Position numbers and translations under genes: made by a program
Notes under the pieces: generated by a model
The model's database searches: none
Told to the model about the DNA's origin: nothing
The model's input: only the letters and a program-made list of their open reading frames with translations
Source of the DNA: Planctomycetota bacterium
Lineage (GTDB): Bacteria > Planctomycetota > UBA1135 > GCA-002686595
Length of the DNA stretch: 5,252 bases
Direction of reading: 5' to 3'
NCBI GenBank assembly: GCA_029212955.1
Contig: JARGOW010000017.1
Location: 1 to 5,252, forward strand
Shown: in pieces, positions 1 to 5,252 of the stretch
Position numbering within the stretch: the stretch's first letter is position 1
How the letters are laid out: the number at the start of each line of letters is the position of its first letter

Positions 1-1417
1 CCTTGGAGCGCAGGCAGGCGCGCACGGCGGCGGCGCCTTTGCCGGCGGGGATTTCCGAGTGGAACTCCCGGGCTTGGGCGGCGCACAGGAGTTCGATGCC
101 GAGGATGCGTTCGGTGTTGTCGAGGATCGAGCGCACCTTGCGCACGGCGGTCATCCCCATGGAGACGTGGTCTTCCTGGTTGGCGCTGGTGGGTACGGTG
201 TCCACGGAGGCGGGGTGGGCCAGGGGTTTGTTTTCGCTGGCCAGGGCGGCGGCGGTGTATTGCGTGATCATGAAGCCCGAATGCAGGCCGGGGATGGGCG
301 CCAGGAAGGCGGGCAGGTCCGACAGGTCCGGGTTGACCAGTTGCTCGATGCGGCGCTCGGACACGTTGGCCAGGGTGCACAGGGAGAGCGCCAGGTAGTC
401 CTGACTGACCGACAAGGGTTGTCCGTGGAACAAGCCCGCGCTGTACACGGAACCGGTTTGCGGGTCCACGATCGGGTTGTCGGTGACCGCGTTGAGTTCG
501 GCTTGCAGCACGCCGTCCACGTGCTCGAGCGCGGTTTTGAAAGCGCCGTGGATTTGGGGCACGCAGCGCAGGGAATAGGGATCCTGCACGCGGTCGCAGT
601 CGGCGTGGGACTCGAGCACTTGCGAGTCGGTCAGGCACGCGCGCACGTTGGCGGCGGTGCGGCTTTGGCCCGCGTTGGCCTTCAGCTCGGCCAGGCGTTC
701 CTGGTAGGGATAGATGGATCCGAACTTGGCTTCCAGGGTGAGCGAGGTGATGGCGTCGGCGGCCTTCGACAGGTTGCGAGCGCGCAGCACGTTGACCGTG
801 GCGATGGCCTTCATGACCTCGGTGCCGTTGATCAGGGCCAGGCCTTCCTTAGCTGCCAGCTCGAGGGGCTCCAGGTTTAAGGCCTTGAGCCCATCCGCAG
901 CGGACATGCGCTCACCCTTCAAGCTCACGAAACCGAAGCCCATGTAGGCCGCGACCATGTGCGACAAGGGCGCCAAATCCCCGCTGGCCCCCACCGAACC
1001 CTGGCCGGGAACCTCGGGCACGAAACCCAGGTTGAAGAACTCCACCAGGCGGCGGGCCAGTTCGATGCGGATGCCGGAGACACCGCGCAGCAGGCTGTTC
1101 AGGCGCAGGGCCTGGGCGATGCGAACTTCCGCATCGGAGAGCGGCTCGCCCACGCCCACGCTGTGGGACAACACCAGGTTGCGTTGCAACTCGGCCAGGT
1201 CCCCGGGTTCGATGGCCTTGTTCTTGAGCTTGCCGAACCCCGTGGAAATGCCGTACACCGCGTCGCCGCGCTCCAAGCAAGCGTCGACCATGTCCCGGGA
1301 GGCCTGCAGGTTCGAATAGACCGCCTCGGTCACTTCGATTTGGCAGGGCTCGCCCTGGGCGAGGGGCAAAAGGGCTTCCAGGGTCAGGGACGTTCCATCC
1401 AGGGGCAATTGATGCAA
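1..1417 (-). CDS. hutH: Histidine ammonia-lyase (histidase), 3' end cut by window
   Basis: Non-oxidative deamination of L-histidine to trans-urocanate and ammonia, the first step of the cytoplasmic Hut pathway. The frame is open from 1459 to the left edge and gives 472 residues from the TTG at 1417; the family is usually about 510, so roughly 35-40 C-terminal residues are missing. The MIO cofactor triad Ala-Ser-Gly is at residues 144-146, inside GASGDLAP. Other family residues visible: Tyr55 in YGISTGFG, Ser84-His85 in NLVLSHS (the histidine-selective pair, unlike Phe-Leu of phenylalanine lyases), Asn197 in NGT, QDPYSLRC at 278-285, Phe330-His331, and Glu415 in SANQEDHVSM. They sit within one or two residues of the Pseudomonas putida enzyme numbering as I recall it. 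Start: an in-frame TAA lies at 1460-1462 and no in-frame ATG follows before the conserved region, so TTG 1417 (GAGAG upstream) or TTG 1408 is used. One oddity is GLFHGQP where most histidases have GNFHGEP. No other hut gene is in view. Identification is firm; the exact start is not. Confidence 0.95.
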   Translation of the reverse strand, partial: MHQLPLDGTSLTLEALLPLAQGEPCQIEVTEAVYSNLQASRDMVDACLERGDAVYGISTGFGKLKNKAIEPGDLAELQRNLVLSHSVGVGEPLSDAEVRIAQALRLNSLLRGVSGIRIELARRLVEFFNLGFVPEVPGQGSVGASGDLAPLSHMVAAYMGFGFVSLKGERMSAADGLKALNLEPLELAAKEGLALINGTEVMKAIATVNVLRARNLSKAADAITSLTLEAKFGSIYPYQERLAELKANAGQSRTAANVRACLTDSQVLESHADCDRVQDPYSLRCVPQIHGAFKTALEHVDGVLQAELNAVTDNPIVDPQTGSVYSAGLFHGQPLSVSQDYLALSLCTLANVSERRIEQLVNPDLSDLPAFLAPIPGLHSGFMITQYTAAALASENKPLAHPASVDTVPTSANQEDHVSMGMTAVRKVRSILDNTERILGIELLCAAQAREFHSEIPAGKGAAAVRACLRSK

Positions 1418-1456
1418 AGCGTTCTCTCGGTCGGGGGAAGGGATCGGGACCGCGGC

Positions 1457-1462
1457 ATTTTA
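1457..1462 (-). promoter_or_regulatory. Candidate -10 element upstream of hutH
   Basis: The minus strand reads TAAAAT here, a 5/6 match to the sigma-70 -10 consensus in a region otherwise very rich in G and C. It would place a transcript start about 33 nt before the TTG start of hutH. No good -35 hexamer is found at 16-18 bp; instead two copies of GGCCAAC (minus strand) lie at 1479-1485 and 1492-1498. This is a weak motif match only. Confidence 0.25.
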
Positions 1463-1632
1463 GGGGCAGGCGCGCGGAGTTGGCCTTTCTTGTTGGCCGT
1501 TTTTGCGGAGAAGCGCGCCCGCAGGCCATGACCGCCAGCCCCCATGGGCCTTGGGCAACCGCAGCGGAACAGGGGCGTCCCAAAGCATCGTTCCCGTCAC
1601 CGGGGCCGCACGCAATGGTCCGGACGTTCGGA

Positions 1633-3339
1633 TCAGCGGGGACGATCGTTCAGAATGTCCGCGGGAATCTCGAAGGAGCGCTCCACCAGGTCCCCTTCCC
1701 CCACCCAGAAACGCTGACCGCGCTCCAGGAATCGACCGTTGTAACTCACATCCACCCGCCACAGCCCCGTGGCCAAGTCGGGCACCGAGAGCACTTCGCC
1801 ACCGGGCAACACTTCGCGCGTGCCCACTTCACCGGCCACGCGAACCCGATAGGGAATCGCCTTTCCTTGGGTGTCCCACTGGATTTGCAAGTCACCGTTT
1901 CCACCGCGCACGGGCTGGAGGTCCACTTTCATGTCCGCTTGCATTTTGGTGATGCGCTTCACGGTTCGATGCCTGCGATCGGCGCTGGTGATTTCCAGCA
2001 CGTATTCCGCATCGATGTCCGGATGGGTGGTGAGTTGAAAGCGTCCCCGTGAATCCGCCTTGGCGGTTTGCACCGCAGCCGGCAAAAGATCGAAGACCAT
2101 TTCCATGCGGAAGGAAGGCCTCCGCCCGAGGCTGTGCATGGAGGTGGCGCTGGGATCCAGGGCCTCCATTCTCACGGAGGCTCCCGCGGCCGGTTTCCCG
2201 TCCACCAGGGCCTGGCCGGTCAAGCTGGGCCCGGGCTCCAGGGAAACCTCCAGGGTGGCTCGCCGCTGGGGATCCAAATTCACATTGCGGCGTGCGGGTT
2301 TGGCCGCAGCCCCACCCTTGAAGGTCATGACCGTCACGTGCCCCTTGGGCAAGCCCCCCACGGAAACCGAGCGGCCGGGTTCCACCAGGATGGGATTCAC
2401 AGTGTACCAGGGGAAAGTGCGCTGGCCGCGCTGCTTGTTGACGCGCTGCCCCCCCGAGGGGAACAGGTACACAAGGGCTGGACCGGGTGCTCCCACACTG
2501 CCCATCAGTGCGATGTCCAGGTGGGCCTCGGGTTCGATGGTGAAGGTCAGGCGCTCCCTTGGAATGTTGGCGCCCCGCGAGATGGGAAGGGTCTCACGAT
2601 AGCGCGCAAACCCGGTGGCTTTGATCTCCACCAAAAGGTGGCCCGCGGTCACCCGGTAGATCTCGAAGTAGCCTTCGTCATCGGTGAAAGCCGCCTGCCC
2701 GTCCACTTTGACCTCGGCTTGCCCCACAGCCTTGCCAAAGGGATCGACCACGCGCCCGCGCACTTGGGCCGAAGACCGTTGTCCAAAGGAAATGTTGAGC
2801 GTGGTGGTGCTCAATTGCCCCAGCCGTATCTCGCGCACGGAGTATCGCCCTTGACCGGTCCCGGCGCGCACGCTCGAAAGCCCCGGGTACAGGTCCGTGA
2901 CCAGAAAGGGTCCGTCCGCTGCACAGGGAACCCTGCGGCCCTTGTTCGCGCCGGCTAGGAACTCAATGTCGCCCACTAGCCCCTTGCCCGTATCCGTGTG
3001 CAGGCTGCCGCGCAGGGATGCTTTGGCGCCCGAACGGATCTCCTGGTCGGTTTCAACGGGCTCTCCCGCTTGTAGCAGAACCAGGTCGATCTCAACTGGA
3101 TATGGGAGATCCGTTTGCGTGCCTTGCGGTCCGCCGACCCGCTCGTTCACTTCCTGGGTCACACCGCGCAGATTGACCTCGGGCGCGGCTTCGGGGCCAC
3201 TGGGCGGCGCCTCGACCACGAAGCCCTCTTGGCCCTGCAATCCTCCCACCTGCTCCGGCCCATCCGCCTCGGAGGTCCGCAGGAATAGAAAGAGTCCCAC
3301 CAACAGCAGAAGGGGTATCGAGAAAACGAGCGCACGCAT
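1633..3339 (-). CDS. Membrane-anchored protein with carboxypeptidase-regulatory/Ig-like domains, function unknown
   Basis: A protein of 568 residues that I cannot assign to a named family. Residues 4-20 form one hydrophobic helix after Met-Arg, followed by polar sequence without a clear cleavage site, so it is either a signal peptide or an N-terminal anchor with the rest exported. Residues 25-60 are a Gly/Pro/Glu-rich linker. The remainder looks all-beta. Residues 191-250 match the carboxypeptidase regulatory-like pattern (RGRVVDPFGKAVGQAEVKV, then TDDEGYFEI and a VEIKATGFARY strand). Weaker units of the same type appear at about 107-165, 265-345, 371-455 (GQALVDGKPAAGASV then DSRGRFQL) and 482-556. 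No catalytic motif, sortase signal, TonB box or lipobox is visible. The start is fixed by an in-frame TAG at 3343-3345, two codons before the ATG. No Shine-Dalgarno sequence is seen. The gene lies between the GNAT gene (181 bp upstream) and hutH (215 bp downstream). A structural, adhesive or scaffolding envelope role is inference from domain type. Confidence 0.85.
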   Translation of the reverse strand: MRALVFSIPLLLLVGLFLFLRTSEADGPEQVGGLQGQEGFVVEAPPSGPEAAPEVNLRGVTQEVNERVGGPQGTQTDLPYPVEIDLVLLQAGEPVETDQEIRSGAKASLRGSLHTDTGKGLVGDIEFLAGANKGRRVPCAADGPFLVTDLYPGLSSVRAGTGQGRYSVREIRLGQLSTTTLNISFGQRSSAQVRGRVVDPFGKAVGQAEVKVDGQAAFTDDEGYFEIYRVTAGHLLVEIKATGFARYRETLPISRGANIPRERLTFTIEPEAHLDIALMGSVGAPGPALVYLFPSGGQRVNKQRGQRTFPWYTVNPILVEPGRSVSVGGLPKGHVTVMTFKGGAAAKPARRNVNLDPQRRATLEVSLEPGPSLTGQALVDGKPAAGASVRMEALDPSATSMHSLGRRPSFRMEMVFDLLPAAVQTAKADSRGRFQLTTHPDIDAEYVLEITSADRRHRTVKRITKMQADMKVDLQPVRGGNGDLQIQWDTQGKAIPYRVRVAGEVGTREVLPGGEVLSVPDLATGLWRVDVSYNGRFLERGQRFWVGEGDLVERSFEIPADILNDRPR

Positions 3340-3520
3340 GGACTAGCGGGGTTGGACGGACTTCAGCCGGAAAAATTCACGCAATCACTCACTTCCATTG
3401 CGGAAGGGATACGAGGATCTGGATGCGGTGAATCGGTGGCTTTTGTCGCGGCTGGGGTGGGAGGACCCGGTTGGAGTGGAAGCACTATAGCCTCCCCAGG
3501 CACAAGCGTTTCCCCTTTGG
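3340..3520 (-). other. Spacer between GNAT gene and envelope protein gene
   Basis: A stretch of 181 bp that contains no convincing gene. The only promoter-like word is TATAGT on the minus strand at 3484-3489 (5/6 match to a -10 box), without a recognisable -35 hexamer; it would imply a leader of roughly 140 nt for the envelope protein gene. I found no hairpin followed by a T run that would end the GNAT transcript. Read-through from the GNAT gene therefore cannot be excluded. Confidence 0.4.
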
Positions 3521-4135
3521 TTAGAGGTCCTGGTCCCCGGGCTCGGGGTTCCAGCCCCCCTCGCGGTCCGGCCATCGGAAGCGGGGCTGATTGTGGGCCA
3601 GGAGCCCATGGGATTGGCCAGGAATGGGACCCAGGTCATCGAATCCCAGGCGGCTGAGCAGTGCCAGGGACCGGTCGTTCGCGGGATGAACCGAGGCGCT
3701 GAGCCCGTCGACCCCCAATCGTTCGAAGGCCCACCATTGGGCCAAACGCACGGCCTGTCCACCGATCCCCTGGCCCCAAGCCTCCGGATCCACCCAATAC
3801 CCAAGGTCTGCCAGGCGGCCATCCCCCATGGTACGAACCACCATCGAGCCCTGAAACCGACCCGTGGCACGGTCCACGATGGCCAGCTGGAAAACGGGCC
3901 CATGCAAGCCGGGTTGGCGCCAGGGCACCCACAAGCGGTTCAATTCAGCCCCATTCGGGCCCTGTATTTCCTGGGCATCGGAGGAAGGCAATCCCTCCAG
4001 CAGGGCCCCGTGTCGCTGGATCAGCCGCAGCCCCGGAGCCACATCCGCGGCTGTTTTGGCCCTTAGAAGCACCCCATCAGAGGCCCAACCGTGCCGTTCC
4101 ATAGCATCCGTTTCCATCGGAGTGCATCGTACCAA
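3521..4135 (-). CDS. GNAT-family N-acetyltransferase, RimJ/RimL-like
   Basis: A 204-residue cytoplasmic acetyl-CoA-dependent acetyltransferase of the Acetyltransf_3 (RimJ/RimL-like) type. The acetyl-CoA-binding motif A is clear: LGYWVDPEAWGQGIGGQAV at residues 111-129, with the WGxGxG pyrophosphate loop typical of this subgroup, followed by the helix LAQWWAFERLG. Motif B, SASVHPANDRSLALLSRLGF, covers 146-165, with the usual Asn and Leu-Gly-Phe. The N-terminal strand is LLRAKTAADVAPG at 23-35. Length is normal for the family. The start is TTG at 4135, preceded at 5-nt spacing by GAGGAG, the only strong ribosome binding site in the window; ATG codons 7 and 12 (4117 and 4102) are alternatives with poorer sites. 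The gene is divergent from the isocitrate dehydrogenase across 109 bp. The substrate cannot be read from sequence: these enzymes modify ribosomal proteins, other N-termini, antibiotics or small molecules. The C-terminal tail from about 185 is Trp/Pro/Gly/Asp-rich. Confidence 0.92.
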   Translation of the reverse strand: MVRCTPMETDAMERHGWASDGVLLRAKTAADVAPGLRLIQRHGALLEGLPSSDAQEIQGPNGAELNRLWVPWRQPGLHGPVFQLAIVDRATGRFQGSMVVRTMGDGRLADLGYWVDPEAWGQGIGGQAVRLAQWWAFERLGVDGLSASVHPANDRSLALLSRLGFDDLGPIPGQSHGLLAHNQPRFRWPDREGGWNPEPGDQDL

Positions 4136-4140
4136 GAGGA

Positions 4141-4146
4141 CTCCTC
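4141..4146 (-). promoter_or_regulatory. Strong ribosome binding site of the GNAT gene
   Basis: The minus strand reads GAGGAG here, five bases before the TTG at 4135. This decides the start in favour of TTG over the downstream ATG codons. The site is half of a perfect palindrome GAGGACTCCTC (plus strand 4136-4146). Confidence 0.55.
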
Positions 4147-4195
4147 GATCCGGGCGTGCGTTCTTTCCGTCCCCGCGCTATGTTGTGCCCCCGCT

Positions 4196-4212
4196 CAGAT
4201 CCCCAGGATCTG
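4196..4212. repeat. Perfect inverted repeat, 7-bp arms, 3-bp centre
   Basis: CAGATCC-cca-GGATCTG on the plus strand, ending 32 bases before the isocitrate dehydrogenase ATG. As DNA it is a good-looking dyad for a dimeric regulator; as RNA it could form a short hairpin in the leader. No T run follows, so it is not an intrinsic terminator. I do not recognise it as the operator of a known regulator. Confidence 0.5.
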
Positions 4213-4244
4213 GCCCCCGGCTCCCACTCTCCAAATCATTGCCC

Positions 4245-5252
4245 ATGCCCACCTACGAAATTGTCGAATTGCTCGGAGACGGAATCTCCGCCGAACTCTC
4301 CGCCAGCGTGCATACCGTGGCCGAAGCCCTGCCCTTTAGCCTGCGCTTCACCCCCATGGACCTGTCCGACGACAACCGCAAGAAGCAAGGGGACGCCATC
4401 TACGACGAGGTCGAGGCCAAGGTGCGCGAGGTTGGCACCGCGATCAAGTATCCCACTGCCACCACCAAGGACAGTCCCAACCGCATCCTACGCTCGCGTC
4501 TGGACTTCTCGGTGATCCACCGACCCGTACGCACCATTCCGGGCATCGAAACCAATTTCACCAAAACGATCGACATCGACGTGGTGCGCGTGGCCACCGG
4601 TGGTACCTACGAGGACCCGGGCCGCCGCATCGGTTCCGACACGGCGGTTTCTATCCGCGTCATCGAACGCCACCCCACCGCCCACGCGGCCCGCTTCGCC
4701 TTCGACCTGGCCAAGCGCCGGGGCAAGAACGTGTGCTCCACCAGCAAGTACACGATCCAAAAAGCCACCGACGGGCTGTTCGAAGAAACCGTGGGATCCG
4801 TGGCCTCCAAGCACCCGGACGTGCCTTACCGCCGCGAACTGTTCGACGCCCTATTGGCCGGCATCGTCATGTCCCCCGAGCGCTATGGCGTCATCGTGTG
4901 CGCCAACGAGTACGGCGATTTCCTTTCGGACTCCGCATGCGGCCTGATCGGATCGGTGGGCTTGGGCGACAGCGCCTCCTTTAGCTTCGACGACGAGGGC
5001 AACATCACCACCGCCATGTTCGACCCGTCCGGTGGAACCGCCCCCGACATCGCGGGCAAGAACCTGGCCAACCCCACCGCAGCGCTCCTGGCCATGGGCA
5101 ACATGCTGACCCACATCGGTGAAGCCGAAGCCGGCGAAGGCCTGCGCAGCGCGGTTTTGGAGTCCATCTCCGAAGGCGCCCGCACCCGCGATATCGGCGG
5201 CGAGATGTCCACCACCGAGTTTACAGACCACGTGGTGGCCAAGCTCAAGGCG
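4245..5252 (+). CDS. icd: Isocitrate dehydrogenase, probably NAD-linked, unusual subtype; 3' end cut by window
   Basis: Oxidative decarboxylation of isocitrate to 2-oxoglutarate in the TCA cycle. 336 residues are present, and the sequence RTRDIGGEMSTTEFTDHVVAKLKA at the edge resembles the family's normal C-terminus, so only a few residues should be missing. GDGI at 11-14 is the conserved N-terminal loop, supporting the ATG at 4245. The substrate loop SPNRILR at 77-83 carries Ser77, Asn79 and Arg83 in the pattern that separates isocitrate from isopropylmalate dehydrogenases; Arg93 follows in HRPVR. Arg115 and Tyr122 in RVATGGTY align with Arg132/Tyr139 of human IDH1. Lys168 lies in STSKYTIQKATDGLF. 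Metal ligands fit Asp201, Asp225 and Asp229 (NEYGDFLSD). The cofactor segment GGTAPDIAGK at 263-272 has Asp-Ile, as in NAD-specific enzymes, rather than Lys-Tyr of NADP-specific E. coli IDH. Odd: the usual His of HGTAP is Gly263. No Shine-Dalgarno sequence precedes it. IDH is the best call; a related beta-decarboxylating dehydrogenase remains possible. Confidence 0.88.
   Translation, partial: MPTYEIVELLGDGISAELSASVHTVAEALPFSLRFTPMDLSDDNRKKQGDAIYDEVEAKVREVGTAIKYPTATTKDSPNRILRSRLDFSVIHRPVRTIPGIETNFTKTIDIDVVRVATGGTYEDPGRRIGSDTAVSIRVIERHPTAHAARFAFDLAKRRGKNVCSTSKYTIQKATDGLFEETVGSVASKHPDVPYRRELFDALLAGIVMSPERYGVIVCANEYGDFLSDSACGLIGSVGLGDSASFSFDDEGNITTAMFDPSGGTAPDIAGKNLANPTAALLAMGNMLTHIGEAEAGEGLRSAVLESISEGARTRDIGGEMSTTEFTDHVVAKLKA

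Larger units (their letters stand above)
4136..4244. promoter_or_regulatory. Divergent intergenic region between GNAT and isocitrate dehydrogenase genes
   Basis: This 109-bp stretch must hold the start signals of both divergent genes. Plus strand: TATGTT at 4179-4184 is a weak (4/6) -10 match with no good -35 element, and the 40 bases before the ATG are C-rich with no Shine-Dalgarno sequence. Minus strand: it carries the GAGGAG site of the GNAT gene; I see no clear -10/-35 pair. The inverted repeat at 4196-4212 is listed separately. Confidence 0.5.

Noticed and set aside
59..880. Plus-strand open frame of 273 codons
   Set aside because: It lies wholly antisense to hutH. The translation is Gly/Val/His/Gln-rich with no domain, as expected for a reverse frame of GC-rich coding DNA, whereas the minus frame has all histidase motifs.
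1501..1525. Possible terminator hairpin (minus strand TGCGG ... CCGCA) after the envelope protein gene
   Set aside because: The stem is only 5 bp with a 10-base loop and is followed by A residues, not T, on the transcribed strand.
912..1583. Minus-strand open frame of 223 codons overlapping the 5' part of hutH
   Set aside because: It is Arg/Pro/Gly-rich and in a different frame from the well-conserved lyase; a GC-rich shadow.
2068..2958. Plus-strand open frame of 296 codons
   Set aside because: It is antisense to the envelope protein gene. The composition is low-complexity (Gly, His, Pro, Arg), there is no recognisable motif, and no ribosome binding site is seen.
3593..4066. Plus-strand open frame of 157 codons
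   Set aside because: It is antisense to the GNAT gene, whose motifs A and B are clear; no supporting features in this frame.
4488..5231. Minus-strand open frames antisense to the isocitrate dehydrogenase
   Set aside because: They have no domain and a composition typical of reverse frames. The plus frame contains the full set of dehydrogenase motifs.
1..5252. A defence, mobile or biosynthetic system
   Set aside because: I looked on both strands for transposase, integrase, nuclease, toxin-antitoxin, repeat arrays and tRNA-like structures and found none. The genes are a catabolic lyase, an envelope protein, an acetyltransferase and a TCA-cycle enzyme.

Overview
This is a GC-rich bacterial window with four protein-coding genes and no RNA genes, CRISPR array, insertion sequence or prophage that I can see. 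Three genes lie on the minus strand, read right to left: a RimJ/RimL-type GNAT acetyltransferase, a 568-residue membrane-anchored protein made of carboxypeptidase-regulatory/Ig-like beta-sandwich units, and histidine ammonia-lyase (hutH), which is cut by the left edge. The fourth, an isocitrate dehydrogenase, lies on the plus strand and is cut by the right edge just before its natural end.

Layout: 1-1417 hutH (minus, 3' end missing); 1418-1632 spacer with a weak promoter candidate; 1633-3339 the envelope protein (minus); 3340-3520 spacer without a clear terminator; 3521-4135 GNAT acetyltransferase (minus); 4136-4244 a 109-bp divergent promoter region with a perfect 7-bp-arm inverted repeat; 4245-5252 isocitrate dehydrogenase (plus, 3' end missing).

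Organism: the high GC content, lack of Shine-Dalgarno sequences before two or three of the four genes, TTG starts, and a membrane-anchored protein built of carboxypeptidase-regulatory-like domains would fit a planctomycete-like or other environmental bacterium with a complex envelope, such as Myxococcota. This is an inference from style only, and the window holds no taxonomic marker.

How the genes work together: hutH starts histidine catabolism (histidine to urocanate, eventually glutamate), and isocitrate dehydrogenase makes 2-oxoglutarate, so both feed the glutamate/2-oxoglutarate node. They are separated by two unrelated genes and transcribed from opposite strands, so I do not claim a shared regulon. 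The spacers of 181 and 215 bp between the minus-strand genes argue against a tight operon. This looks mostly like ordinary chromosome. The points most worth a second look are the unusual active-site make-up of the isocitrate dehydrogenase, the uncharacterised envelope protein, the start of hutH, and the dyad upstream of the isocitrate dehydrogenase.
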